A DNA stretch of 64,000 nt from positions 5,394,001 to 5,458,000 of the forward strand of contig NZ_AP022601.1 in the NCBI RefSeq assembly GCF_010726765.1, given 5' to 3'. Origin of the DNA: Mycobacterium gallinarum (lineage in GTDB: Bacteria > Actinomycetota > Actinomycetes > Mycobacteriales > Mycobacteriaceae). Positions 35,812 to 44,423 of the stretch are shown one piece after another. Below the pieces are notes generated by a model that had not been told where the DNA came from, ran no database searches, and saw only the letters and a program-made list of their open reading frames with translations. Both the position numbers and the translations under genes were made by a program. How positions within the stretch are numbered: position 1 is the stretch's first letter; every line of letters begins with the position of its first letter.

Positions 35812-36429
35812 TCAGACCAGCACGATTCGGTCGTCGCCTCCGACCAGGCGCTTCAATTCGTCGACGACGCGCTCGAGCTCGCCGACCATCCAGCTGTCCA
35901 GGCCGAGGTTGCGGTACGCGTCCAGCAGCCCGCCGAAATACCAGAGGTGATCGCGCGGGTCTTTCACGGTGAAGCGCTCCCACAGCTTGGGGCCGTGTTC
36001 GTGGTAGTCACGCAGCATCGACCGGGCGTTGTCGAGTTTGTCGGCGACCGACACCAGCAGCGTGTCCGTGCCCACCTGTGCGAGGTGCTCGATGTAGGCC
36101 GTCTTGCGTTCACGCCACGGCGGTTTCGGCTCGACGTCCGTGTCGCTGCACTCTTTGACGATGGTGGCGACGCCCGCGCCGAAGTTCTTCCGGATCTCCT
36201 CCAGCGTCGGCTGGCCGCCGGCGTCCTCGACGCAGTCGTGGAGCAGCGCGGCGATGGCCTGATCTTCGGAGCCGTTGTCGTTGATCACCAGGCCCGCCAC
36301 CGACAGCAGGTGTCCGAAGTAGGGGATGTTTCCCCCCTTGCGGACCTGGTTGTGATGTTTCAGCTCGGCGTACACGAGCGCCTTGGAGAACTGGCCAGTC
36401 AGCTTGGGTGTCGAGGTCTGTTCACTCAC
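35812..36429 (-). CDS. HD-domain protein resembling small alarmone hydrolases
   Basis: A 205-residue protein with GTG start at 36429 after GGAGAGGAGA. The motif order matches the hydrolase domain of RelA/SpoT-type enzymes: HNQVRKGGNIPYFGHLLSVAGLV (first His, near residues 27-49), AALLHDCVEDAGG (HD and ED, near 63), FGAGVATIVKECSDTD (near 84) and LLVSVADKLDNARSML (near 124). There is no synthetase domain, so a stand-alone (p)ppGpp hydrolase of the MESH1 type is the best guess; other phosphohydrolase substrates are possible. The gene is followed 2 bp later by a coiled-coil gene and then recCBD. Confidence 0.75.
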   Translation of the reverse strand: MSEQTSTPKLTGQFSKALVYAELKHHNQVRKGGNIPYFGHLLSVAGLVINDNGSEDQAIAALLHDCVEDAGGQPTLEEIRKNFGAGVATIVKECSDTDVEPKPPWRERKTAYIEHLAQVGTDTLLVSVADKLDNARSMLRDYHEHGPKLWERFTVKDPRDHLWYFGGLLDAYRNLGLDSWMVGELERVVDELKRLVGGDDRIVLV

Positions 36430-36480
36430 GTCGTCTCCTCTCCGACATCCCGACCATAGCCGTGGGTGATATGCCCGTGA

Positions 36481-36507
36481 TGCCAAGCTCGGAGCGACAA
36501 AGTCGCC
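36481..36507. repeat. Third copy of the 27-bp palindromic repeat
   Basis: TGCCAAGCTC followed 2 bp later by AGCGAC-AAA-GTCGCC. It matches the inverted copy at 2115-2141 in 24 of 27 positions. It lies between the leftward DUF3060 gene (stop 36526) and the leftward HD gene (start 36429), where it could act as a terminator for the former. Confidence 0.6.
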
Positions 36508-36525
36508 TACGACGGCGACGCCCGC

Positions 36526-37311
36526 TCAGCCGCGGGTGACCTTGTTGGAATCGGTGGTGTTGATCTGCGGATCGCCCGAGAGATAGACGATTTCGTTGTC
36601 GAAGCCTGAGGCGCTGATCGCGTTGGCGCTGTCGACGGTGATCTTGTTTTCGACGCCGGATACGGAAACGGTGCCGCAGTTTCCGGTCAGCGTGATCGTG
36701 TTGTTGACGCCGCTGATGTTCACGTCGCCGCTTTGGCAGACGACCGTTTTCGTCTCGTCGATACCCGAGACACTCGCCGGGGCGCCGGGCGTCGCGGTCT
36801 GTTCGGTGTCGTCGCTCGGCAGGCCCGTGATGTCCGGGAAGCTCGGGAAGGTGATCGTCGGCGGGACGAACGTCCGCGTGGCGCCCGGGTTGTCGACCGA
36901 TCCGCCGCCGCCCGCCACGCCCGAATCCTCGACCGTCGACGACATGAACGCCACCACCACGCCGATACCGGCGAGGATGACGAACACGAGCGCGATGAGC
37001 CCGATGACCACTCCGACCGGAATGCCGGCTTTCTTGGGGATCGGCGTGTAGTGCGTGCCGAACGGCGGCTGGTACGGATCGCCGTAGGGCTGCTGGCCAT
37101 ACGACGGCTGCCCGTACGGCTGCTGACCATAGGCCGGTGGGCTTCCGTAGGCCGGTGGCGGTGTGCCGTAGGCCGGCGGCGGCAACGGTGACGACGGGTT
37201 CACACCTTCGCCGTACTGGGGCTGGTCGCTGCCCAGCTCCCGTGCCCCGTATGCGGCCGCCGACTGCTCGAGCTGCCGGATGCGTTCCTCGGGGTCGTCC
37301 GGGGAGGTCAT
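36526..37311 (-). CDS. Membrane-anchored DUF3060 protein with Gly-Pro-Tyr-rich N-terminus
   Basis: A 261-residue protein. Residues 1-85 are a disordered Pro/Gly/Tyr/Gln stretch with repeats of the YGQQPYG type. One transmembrane helix follows (about 95-120, IPVGVVIGLIALVFVILAGI). The outside domain (about 190-255) is DUF3060-like: short beta repeats such as GDVNISGVNNTITLTGNCG and VSGVENKITVDSANAI. The family is common in mycobacterial exported proteins and has no known function. I chose the ATG at 37311; the frame extends to 37356. It is divergent from the hexosaminidase gene. Confidence 0.8.
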   Translation of the reverse strand: MTSPDDPEERIRQLEQSAAAYGARELGSDQPQYGEGVNPSSPLPPPAYGTPPPAYGSPPAYGQQPYGQPSYGQQPYGDPYQPPFGTHYTPIPKKAGIPVGVVIGLIALVFVILAGIGVVVAFMSSTVEDSGVAGGGGSVDNPGATRTFVPPTITFPSFPDITGLPSDDTEQTATPGAPASVSGIDETKTVVCQSGDVNISGVNNTITLTGNCGTVSVSGVENKITVDSANAISASGFDNEIVYLSGDPQINTTDSNKVTRG

Positions 37312-37379
37312 GGGCAGATCCTGACATATCGGGATGACGTGCGGGCGGTGAAGCAACCACGCCGGGTAACTTCTTTCCC

Positions 37380-38594
37380 ATGTCGCCGAGCCTCAAGGAA
37401 CGTATGCAGGCATCGAGGTGGATCACGATCGCGTTCGCCGTGCTGGCGGTGGCGCTGCTCGGCGCCGCGGTGGTCCTCGTCATCAAGCCGCGTCTGTCGG
37501 GAACGTCGACGGCGCCGTCAACCGAGGCGTCGGCGCCCAGCTCGTCGGCGCCCACCTCGCCCGTCGCGCCGCCCTGCGGCGAGGCCGAAGGCCTGGTCAA
37601 CGCCATGTCCACCCGCGACAAGCTGGCCCAGCTCCTGATGGTCGGCGTGACCGGCGCCGAGGACGCCCGCGCCGTCGCCGCCGACCACCGCATCGGCGGC
37701 ATCATGATCGGAAGTTGGACCGACCTGTCGATGCTGCAGGACGGATCCCTGCCCGCCATCGCCGCGTCGACCGGCCCGCTGCCGCTGGCCGTCAGCGTCG
37801 ACGAGGAAGGCGGCCGCGTGTCACGGCTGGCGACCATCATCGGCGAGCAGCCGTCGCCACGCATCCTGGCCGCCACCAGTACGCCCGACCAGGTGTACGC
37901 CATCGCCTTCGAGCGGGGCACCGCGATGAAACAGCTCGGCATCACAGTCGATTTCGCCCCAGTCGTCGACGTGACGGACGCCCCCGACGACACCGTCATC
38001 GGCGACCGTTCCTTCGGCTCCGACGCCGAAACCGTCACCGCCTATGCCGGTGCGTACGCGCGCGGACTGCGCGACGCCGGAGTGCTTCCGGTGCTCAAGC
38101 ATTTCCCCGGGCACGGCCACGGCTCGGGCGATTCGCACACCGGCGGCGTGACCGTCCCGCCGATCGAGCAACTGCAGGTCGACGACCTGATCCCGTACCG
38201 GGCGCTGACGACCCAGCATCCGGTCGCCGTGATGCTCGGTCACGTGCAGGTGCCGGGCCTGACGGGCACTGATCAGGCCAGCCTGTCCAAGCCGGCGTAC
38301 GACCTGCTGCGATCCGGGGGTTACGGCGGCCCGCCCTTCACCGGGCTGGTGTACACCGACGACCTGTCCAGCATGGCTGCGATCAACGAGCAGTACGGTG
38401 TGCCGGAGGCGGTGCTGCGCGCGCTGCAGGCCGGTGCCGACGTCGCGCTGTGGATCACCACCGACGAGGTGCCCGCGGTATTGGATTCGCTTGAACAGGC
38501 GGTCAATTCGGGTCAGCTGAGCATGGACCGCGTCAACGAGGCCGCGACGCGGGTGGCTGCGTCGAAGAGTTCGACGCCGAACTGCGGGGGCTGA
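37380..38594 (+). CDS. GH3 beta-N-acetylhexosaminidase (NagZ/LpqI-like), membrane-anchored
   Basis: A 404-residue glycosidase of the NagZ type, which removes N-acetylglucosamine from muropeptides. Signatures: LAVSVDEEGGRVSRL near residue 140, KHFPGHGHGSGDSHTGG near 240 (the His-Asp catalytic pair of bacterial NagZ) and GLVYTDDLSSMAAI near 320 (nucleophile Asp). An N-terminal hydrophobic segment (about 17-36) is followed by a Ser/Thr/Pro linker. No Cys lies at the end of that segment, so it appears to be signal-anchored, unlike lipoprotein LpqI. Likely outside the membrane and active in cell-wall recycling. Confidence 0.88.
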   Translation: MSPSLKERMQASRWITIAFAVLAVALLGAAVVLVIKPRLSGTSTAPSTEASAPSSSAPTSPVAPPCGEAEGLVNAMSTRDKLAQLLMVGVTGAEDARAVAADHRIGGIMIGSWTDLSMLQDGSLPAIAASTGPLPLAVSVDEEGGRVSRLATIIGEQPSPRILAATSTPDQVYAIAFERGTAMKQLGITVDFAPVVDVTDAPDDTVIGDRSFGSDAETVTAYAGAYARGLRDAGVLPVLKHFPGHGHGSGDSHTGGVTVPPIEQLQVDDLIPYRALTTQHPVAVMLGHVQVPGLTGTDQASLSKPAYDLLRSGGYGGPPFTGLVYTDDLSSMAAINEQYGVPEAVLRALQAGADVALWITTDEVPAVLDSLEQAVNSGQLSMDRVNEAATRVAASKSSTPNCGG

Positions 38595-38634
38595 TTCTCG
38601 TTTGCCGTGTCGCGAGAACGGCAACTCCGCAGTA

Positions 38635-39792
38635 ATGATCGGCAAGCCGATGGCTCGTGGGGGAGTACCGCCACCGGGTTTCATCGCCATCGGGAGCGGT
38701 CCCGCGGGGGTGAGCGCGGCGGAGACGTTCCGCAGCAAGCACCCCGGCATTCCGGTGCGCATCCTGACCGTCGATCCTGCGCTTCCCTACGCCAAGCCGC
38801 CGCTGAGCAAGGGCTATCTGTGCGGCCGTGAGGACCGGCGCGAGTTGCACAGCGCCGGCTGGTTCGACCGCAACAACGTCGACCTCATTCGCGGGGTCAC
38901 CGTCGACCACATCGACACCGACGGCCAGGAGGTGGTCACGGCGGGCGGGCAGCGTTACCCCTACTGGCATCTCGTCGTCGCGTCGGGCGCGACGCCGATC
39001 AAGCTGACGATCCCCGGCGCCGAGTCCGCACTCACGCTGCGGTCGTTCAGCGATGCGGTCGCGCTGAAGATGGCGGCCCGTTATGCCGACTCGGCAGTCG
39101 TCATCGGCGGTGGCCTGATCGGCTGTGAAGCCGCCGCGGCGCTGGCGACCGGGGGCGTGAAAACCGCGCTGGTGGCCCGGGAAACCGTTCCCCTGCAACG
39201 GCGATTCGGTGTCGAGGTCGGCGAGCGTGTGGTGAAGATTCTCGCCGACAACGGGGTCGGGTTCGTCGGTGGTACCACAGTCGCCAAAATCGACGGCTCG
39301 GACGTGGTGCTCGACGACGGCACGGCGATCCAGGCCGATCTCGTCGTCTCCGCCAATGGTGTGCGGCCGGACGTCCGGCTGGCCGAATCCGCCGGATTGG
39401 ACACCCGAGACGGGCGCATCGTGGTCGACGAGCACATGCACGCGTCGGCGCGCAACGTCTACGCCGCGGGCGACGTCGCACTCGCCCACAATGTCACCGC
39501 CGGGCGCCGCATCCGCGCCGAGCACTGGCGCGATGCCGCGCAGGAGGGGCTGGTCGCCGGACTCACGGCCGCCGGCTTCTCCGCCGCCTGGGATCAAGTT
39601 CCCGGATTCTCGTCGACCATCGGCGATTCGGTGTTCAAGTACCGGGGCTGGGGCAGTTACGAAACGTGTCGACTCGTCGACCACCACGACGGGTTCACGG
39701 TCTGGTACGAGTCTGACAGCGAGGTCGTCGGGGTGTTGACGCTCAACGCCGACGAGGACCTCCGTCGCGCGGAAGAACTGCTGCGCGCGTAG
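38635..39792 (+). CDS. FAD-dependent NAD(P)/ferredoxin-reductase-like oxidoreductase
   Basis: A 385-residue flavoprotein with two dinucleotide-binding motifs: FIAIGSGPAGVSAAETFRSK (FAD) near residue 16 and SAVVIGGGLIGCEAAAALATGG (NAD) near 155. The family marker NVYAAGDVALAHN is near 275, and a reductase C-terminal domain follows. It resembles ferredoxin/rubredoxin reductases of oxygenase systems; no ferredoxin gene is nearby. The start is uncertain: ATG 38635 is used here, ATG 38650 or TTG 38602 are possible, and none has a strong ribosome site. Its last 50 bp overlap the end of the convergent methyltransferase gene. Confidence 0.8.
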   Translation: MIGKPMARGGVPPPGFIAIGSGPAGVSAAETFRSKHPGIPVRILTVDPALPYAKPPLSKGYLCGREDRRELHSAGWFDRNNVDLIRGVTVDHIDTDGQEVVTAGGQRYPYWHLVVASGATPIKLTIPGAESALTLRSFSDAVALKMAARYADSAVVIGGGLIGCEAAAALATGGVKTALVARETVPLQRRFGVEVGERVVKILADNGVGFVGGTTVAKIDGSDVVLDDGTAIQADLVVSANGVRPDVRLAESAGLDTRDGRIVVDEHMHASARNVYAAGDVALAHNVTAGRRIRAEHWRDAAQEGLVAGLTAAGFSAAWDQVPGFSSTIGDSVFKYRGWGSYETCRLVDHHDGFTVWYESDSEVVGVLTLNADEDLRRAEELLRA

Positions 39793-40546
39793 CGATTACA
39801 GCCAATCCCTCAGTGCGTCGCTTACGTAGGCCCGGGATCAGCATGGGCACTCGCTGCCGGTACTCGGCGTAGCGTGCCCCCAGCGCCGCGGTGAGGTCAT
39901 GCTCTTCGAACTGCAGGGCGAGCAGGATGTATCCCGTCATCACCGCCGCGAACAGCAGATGACCCGCAGACATCGTCGGGGCCGCCCAGAACGCGATGAG
40001 GAAGCCCAGCATCAACGGATGGCGCACCACCCGGTACAACAGCGTCACCCGGAAACCGGTCTCCGCGGGTGGCCGCGCCCGCCAAGCCGCGAACACCTGC
40101 TTCAGCCCGAACAGCTCGAAGTGGTTGATCATGAAGGTCGACGCCAGCACCATCGCCCAGCCCAGCCAGAACATCGTCCACACCGCGAGACGCGCGGGCT
40201 GCCACGTGACGTCCCAGACAACAGCGGGCAGCTCACGCCACTGCCAAAACATCAGGACGAGAACGAGACTCGCGATCAGCACGTAGGTGCTTCGTTCGAT
40301 GGGCGCCGGCACGATGCGCGTCCACCATCGCTTGAACGCCGGACGGGCCATGACGCTGTGCTGCACCGCGAACAGCGTCACGAGGACGACGTCGATCGGC
40401 ACCGCCCAGCCGACCGCGGCGACGAGGGCGTTGTCGACACTGCGTGGCACGGCGATTCCGCCGACGAAGCCGATCAGGTACAGGAAGACGACGAGAAACA
40501 GGGTGTAGCAGAGTGTGCCGTAAACGACGGCGATGGTTCGTTTCAT
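39743..40546 (-). CDS. MddA-like membrane methyltransferase (NnrU/ICMT fold)
   Basis: A 267-residue protein with five to six membrane helices and the isoprenylcysteine-methyltransferase-like signature YRVVRHPLMLGFLIAFWA near residue 170 and QFEEHDLTAALGARYAEYRQRVPMLIPG near 210. The overall length and pattern resemble bacterial methanethiol S-methyltransferase (MddA), which makes dimethyl sulfide; the NnrU family is the alternative. I chose ATG 40546; the frame is open to 40597. The last 25 residues (rich in Arg) lie in the region overlapping the convergent flavoprotein gene, which is odd and may be a non-native tail. Confidence 0.75.
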   Translation of the reverse strand: MKRTIAVVYGTLCYTLFLVVFLYLIGFVGGIAVPRSVDNALVAAVGWAVPIDVVLVTLFAVQHSVMARPAFKRWWTRIVPAPIERSTYVLIASLVLVLMFWQWRELPAVVWDVTWQPARLAVWTMFWLGWAMVLASTFMINHFELFGLKQVFAAWRARPPAETGFRVTLLYRVVRHPLMLGFLIAFWAAPTMSAGHLLFAAVMTGYILLALQFEEHDLTAALGARYAEYRQRVPMLIPGLRKRRTEGLAVIATRAAVLPRDGGPRRR

Positions 40547-40593
40547 GGTTCGACTCTTCGCCACAGCGGTGCGCAGGGCGTGAGGCGTATGCC

Positions 40594-42180
40594 TCAACTT
40601 TCGGCGACCAGGCCGTGCTCGAGGGCATACATGCTGGCCCCGATCCGGTTCGAGACGCCGATCTTGGTGTACGTGCGTTCCACGTGATTGCGGACCGTCT
40701 TCTCGCTGAGGACCAGTTTGGCCGCGATCTCCCTATTGCTGACCCCTTGCGCGACGAGCCTGAGCACCTCGACCTCTCGCGCCGTGAGCCCGTGCGGGCG
40801 CGCTTTCGGCTTGGCCGGCGCGTGACCGGAGGCGTACAGCACGGCGTCGGCGGCCACCGAGTCCAGTTTCCCGTCGCGGACTCGTTCACGTAGCCGACGC
40901 GCCGCACCAGCGGGCCCGAGCGCCTCGCGGTAGGGCCGCGGTTCCAGTGCGCTCTGATAGCTCACCGCACACGCCAACAACCGGTCGGGCATCGTCAACT
41001 GCCGCGCGGCCAGCCCACGCGGATACCCGGAGCCGTCGAGGCATTCGTGATGGTTGGTGGCCACGGTCGCGACGTCCTTCAGGCCCGGCACCCGCGACAG
41101 GATGCGCTCGGACAGATAAGGGTGCAGCCGCATCCGCTCGAACTCCGCCATGGTCAAATCGCTTGACTTGGACCAGATCTGATTCGACACGCCGATGCGG
41201 CCGATGTCGTGGACCCATGCGGCGCGTCGGGTCAACGTCACGGCGTCCTCGTCCAATCCTGCGGCGACGGCGGCATCGGCCGCGAGCTGCGCGACGGCGC
41301 GTGAGTGCCCGAGGGTGAACGGGCATTTGAGGTCGACGAAATCGCCGAGCGCCATCAGCAGCGAGTCCAGCGACGGCCCGTCGAGGCGGGTGCTGCGGTC
41401 GGGCGCATGCTGCAGCGCGGTGGCCCATACGTCGCCGGCCGACGGTACGGCGAGCACTCCCGACGGGTCGGCGACGAACGCGTCGACCACTGCGGGATCG
41501 AACTGCCCACCGCGGCGACTGCGCGCCATCGCGACCGCACCCTCGGTGCCGTATTCGCGTTGATGCACCTCGACCATGTCGGCGAGCTGCGCGACACGCA
41601 TTTCGATCGGAATGGCTTCGCCTGCAGCGCCGGTCGGCAAGCCGCCACCGTCGAATCGCTCGAAGGTGAACCGCAGCGCGGTCTGCACGTCGTCGGCCAG
41701 CCCGATCCGCTGGGCGAGCAGCGCCGCCGAGGTGCAATGCGAGTGGATGAGTTGCGAAATGTGGCCCCGCGCATTGGCGTACAGCGTCGCGGCGGTCTTC
41801 AATCGCGACAGCAGAGATTCACCACGGCCGATGTTGGTGAGCAGGAATCGTTGATACGGCAGGCCCGACCAGTCGACCAGATACGAGCCGCGGCGCACGG
41901 CGATGTCGTCGCCGAACCACCGCGCATACTCATGCGAGTCGGCGTGACAGCCGATCCACATGATCAGCGTCGCGTAGTAGATGCAATCGCGCTGGGCGGC
42001 AGTGAGTCCCAGACGGTCGGCGATCCGCGTCGCGATCAGCGCCGACCGCAGCATATGCTCGGCGGGCTGGCCCAGCCCGAGGTCGATGGCCACCGACAGC
42101 GCCGCCAGCACTTCCGCGCGGGTCGGAAGGGCTGGCGGCGACTGCCGAGGGGGCATGTGCCGATTCTGCGCCGTCGTCAT
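40594..42180 (-). CDS. HD-GYP phosphohydrolase fused to LuxR-type helix-turn-helix
   Basis: A 528-residue protein in three parts. Residues 1-220 carry a decayed HD-like region ending in FERFDGGGLPTGAAGEAIP. Residues 255-440 are an intact HD-GYP domain with HDIGRIGV near 323 and HHECLDGSGYPRGLAARQL near 376-392. Residues 460-520 are a LuxR-type DNA-binding domain (LTAREVEVLRLVAQGVSNRE). HD-GYP domains hydrolyse cyclic di-GMP, so a nucleotide-responsive transcription factor is plausible. I chose ATG 42180; TTG 42204 is possible. Seven bp upstream lies the 245-aa gene, presumably in the same operon. A 16-bp palindrome at 42962-42977 may be its binding site. Confidence 0.85.
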   Translation of the reverse strand: MTTAQNRHMPPRQSPPALPTRAEVLAALSVAIDLGLGQPAEHMLRSALIATRIADRLGLTAAQRDCIYYATLIMWIGCHADSHEYARWFGDDIAVRRGSYLVDWSGLPYQRFLLTNIGRGESLLSRLKTAATLYANARGHISQLIHSHCTSAALLAQRIGLADDVQTALRFTFERFDGGGLPTGAAGEAIPIEMRVAQLADMVEVHQREYGTEGAVAMARSRRGGQFDPAVVDAFVADPSGVLAVPSAGDVWATALQHAPDRSTRLDGPSLDSLLMALGDFVDLKCPFTLGHSRAVAQLAADAAVAAGLDEDAVTLTRRAAWVHDIGRIGVSNQIWSKSSDLTMAEFERMRLHPYLSERILSRVPGLKDVATVATNHHECLDGSGYPRGLAARQLTMPDRLLACAVSYQSALEPRPYREALGPAGAARRLRERVRDGKLDSVAADAVLYASGHAPAKPKARPHGLTAREVEVLRLVAQGVSNREIAAKLVLSEKTVRNHVERTYTKIGVSNRIGASMYALEHGLVAES

Positions 42181-42187
42181 CGCTTGG

Positions 42188-42925
42188 TCAGCTGGAAAGG
42201 TCAAGACGGTCGCCGTCGCGATGCCGGGCGACGTCGAACACCTCGAAACGGCCCTGCGCGACGACGCAGATGCCGCGCTGGGGCAGTTGGAAGTCGGCCA
42301 GGTTGCCCTGGACCGGGTGGGGTCCGACGGGTCCGAGGTCCTCGCCCTTGACGACGGCGCTGGAGTCGGCGACCGCCCACACCCGTCGCGGAGCGATGCG
42401 GAATTCCTGGCCGTTGGGCAGGTGGCCGGTGAGCTTGATGCGGCCGATGCCCAGCAGTGGACCGACGATCGGGCTCATCGCGGCGAGCACTCTGCGGCTG
42501 CGCGACATCGTCGCGGGCAGCTTCGAGCCGACGACGCTCATGAGTCGCGTCGCGGGTGTGGTCGTGATGTCGACGCGCCAATCCAGCACGCCGTCAATGG
42601 AAATCGCCAGCGACCACGGCGTGACCCAGCGCGACGTGATGTCGCAGACGACCGGGTCGATCGGGGTCGCGGAGCTGAAGTAGCGCGAACAGCTCTGCGG
42701 GCCGGGTGTGGTCGCGTAGAACGTCCACACGCCGTCCGGGGTGCGGTGCCACACCGACAGGTAGGCGGGGGAGAAGGACGTCTCGGGGAAATCGCGGAAG
42801 GCCAGATAGTGCCCGTTGGCGAAGGGCAGGCCCATGACGCCGAAGCCGACGACGCGTTCCTCGTCTCCTTCGGGCAGGGGCATGGTCTTGGACGCGGTCG
42901 CGGCCGCTTCGGGTGTTGTGGTCAT
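42188..42925 (-). CDS. Conserved hypothetical protein
   Basis: A 245-residue soluble protein without signal peptide or membrane helix. Recognisable stretches are GFGVMGLPFANGHYLAFRDFPETSFSP near residue 27 and DGVWTFYATTPGPQSCSRYFSS near 65. The many beta-prone segments resemble a lipocalin-like or hydroxyneurosporene-synthase-type barrel; I cannot name a family. The start is ATG 42925 (ATG 42937 possible). It is 7 bp upstream of the HD-GYP/LuxR gene, and the perfect palindrome at 42962-42977 precedes it. Confidence 0.65.
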   Translation of the reverse strand: MTTTPEAAATASKTMPLPEGDEERVVGFGVMGLPFANGHYLAFRDFPETSFSPAYLSVWHRTPDGVWTFYATTPGPQSCSRYFSSATPIDPVVCDITSRWVTPWSLAISIDGVLDWRVDITTTPATRLMSVVGSKLPATMSRSRRVLAAMSPIVGPLLGIGRIKLTGHLPNGQEFRIAPRRVWAVADSSAVVKGEDLGPVGPHPVQGNLADFQLPQRGICVVAQGRFEVFDVARHRDGDRLDLSS

Positions 42926-42961
42926 GCCCGTCATCATGTGATGACGGCGGGGGCAGCCACA

Positions 42962-42977
42962 TGGGGCAATTGCCCCA
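42962..42977. promoter_or_regulatory. Perfect 16-bp palindrome, probable operator
   Basis: TGGGGCAATTGCCCCA is fully symmetric and lies 25-52 bp upstream of the start of the 245-aa gene, at the head of the operon that includes the HD-GYP/LuxR regulator. NarL/LuxR proteins often bind short symmetric sites of this size, so autoregulation is possible. The binding partner is inferred. Confidence 0.6.
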
Positions 42978-43087
42978 AGTTCGGCCGCCGAGTGCTCACG
43001 CGCAAGCCGGCGAGCGGCCGTGTCTGTACGCCGACACGCCGATTACTGCGTGCATTTTGGGGCCCCTCACGGCGGTTCACGGACCCG

Positions 43088-43678
43088 CTAGCCCCGGAAG
43101 CCCGCCAGCACCGCCCCGACGCCCAGCTTCCAGCGCCGCTCGACCGACGGCCCCGTCGGCCCCAGCCAGCGGCCCAGCTCCTGTACCGCCAAACCCTGCG
43201 CCAGCGCGAGCAATACGTGCGCGATGTCCGTGACGTCTCCCGACAGCAACCCGGCGTCGACGCACCGCTGGATCCGGCCGATGAACACCTCGCGCACCGA
43301 CGCGCCCGCCGCCAGCTCGTCGGGCCCGGGTTCGAAGTCCATGAACGGTCGCGAGAACATCACCTGCGCCAGCCGCGGGTACGCCCGGCAGAAGAGCCGG
43401 AACACCGGCACCAGCCGTTCCAGGTCGGCCAGCGGGTCATCACTCACCGGGACCTTGGCCAGCTCGGCCCCGAGCAGCCGAAACCCCTCGAAGAACACCG
43501 CCCGCACCAGGCCGGCCTTGTCGACGAACAGCTCGTAGACCGCAGGGACCGACGTGCCGGCCCGTTCGGCGACCCGCCGCGTGGTGAAGCCGGTGAAACC
43601 GTCCTCGGCGAGTGTCGCGATCGCGACCTCGAGCAGATGCTCGCGAAGTTCCGGCGTACGTTGCTTGGCTCTGGGCAT
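43088..43678 (-). CDS. TetR family regulator, echA3-linked
   Basis: A 196-residue TetR regulator with the HTH TTRRVAERAGTSVPAVYELF at about residues 30-50. The C-terminal domain resembles those that sense acyl-CoA or lipid ligands, but no residue proves it. It follows the enoyl-CoA hydratase gene by 9 bp on the same strand, so both are one transcript. Overlapping palindromes at 44424-44442 upstream of the operon are the likely operator, giving a self-regulated fatty-acid operon. Confidence 0.88.
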   Translation of the reverse strand: MPRAKQRTPELREHLLEVAIATLAEDGFTGFTTRRVAERAGTSVPAVYELFVDKAGLVRAVFFEGFRLLGAELAKVPVSDDPLADLERLVPVFRLFCRAYPRLAQVMFSRPFMDFEPGPDELAAGASVREVFIGRIQRCVDAGLLSGDVTDIAHVLLALAQGLAVQELGRWLGPTGPSVERRWKLGVGAVLAGFRG

Positions 43679-43687
43679 CTCAGCGGC

Positions 43688-44386
43688 CTAGCCGAGACTG
43701 AATTCCGTTGCCAATCCGTCGATTCCGGCCCGGATCGCCTGCAACGCCGATTCGCGCGCCTTCAGTTTGGTTGCCACGTGGGAGCCGGTGTGCAACCGCG
43801 CGGCCGCAGCGGCGGCTTCCTGCGCCTTGGCGAGAACCTGGTCCTTCTCGACGATCTCGTCCAGCCAGCCCGCCGTGATCGTCTCGTCGCCGACGTAGAT
43901 CGACGCCAGCGCCGCGCCGCGATGGAACGCCGCCGGCGTCAACCGCATCCGCATGATCTCGATCGCCGAGATCGGGATCGTCATGCCGATCGCCACCTCG
44001 ATCGCCTGACACTTGGTCTTCGGCTGCCCGACGCGATGGTCGCCCGACAGCAGGAGGAACGAGCCCATCGCGATGGCCGAACCCGTCGCGGCCATGATCA
44101 CCGGCGCGGGGAATGTCAGACACCGCACCGACAACTCGAAGCCGCCGGCGAGCATGTCATGCGCGGCCTTCGCGTCGCCGGACTGGAACACCGCGAGGTC
44201 GAACCCGCCGCTGAACACGCGGTTGTTGCCCGCCAGTACCACGGCCTTCGCGGCGTCCTTCTCCGCGCGGTCGAGGGCCTCGTTGATCGCGGCCTGCATG
44301 TTCGGACCCAGGACGTTGACCTTGCCGTCGTCCATGGTGATCGTCGCGACTGAATCATTGAGTTCGTAGCCAACTGGGCTGGTCAT
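43688..44386 (-). CDS. echA3: Enoyl-CoA hydratase/isomerase family protein
   Basis: A 232-residue crotonase-fold protein. Motifs: MTSPVGYELNDSVATITMDD at the start, AGNNRVFSGGFDLAVFQ near residue 53 (oxyanion-hole loop) and SAIAMGSFLLLSGDHRVGQ near 104 (second oxyanion loop). The usual catalytic Glu pair of hydratases is not obvious, so it may be an isomerase or another crotonase. The name follows the position between recCBD and the Rv0634c-like gene, where M. tuberculosis has echA3. An excellent ribosome site (AAAGGAGAGG) precedes the ATG. Confidence 0.8.
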   Translation of the reverse strand: MTSPVGYELNDSVATITMDDGKVNVLGPNMQAAINEALDRAEKDAAKAVVLAGNNRVFSGGFDLAVFQSGDAKAAHDMLAGGFELSVRCLTFPAPVIMAATGSAIAMGSFLLLSGDHRVGQPKTKCQAIEVAIGMTIPISAIEIMRMRLTPAAFHRGAALASIYVGDETITAGWLDEIVEKDQVLAKAQEAAAAAARLHTGSHVATKLKARESALQAIRAGIDGLATEFSLG

Positions 44387-44423
44387 CGCCTCTCCTTTGA
44401 GTGCGTCAAGAATTTGGATCGAT

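Noticed and set aside
36422..38038. 538-codon open frame on the minus strand
   Set aside because: It runs antisense through the hexosaminidase and out of frame through the DUF3060 gene; composition is Arg/Ala/Pro-rich without any motif. It is a high-GC shadow.
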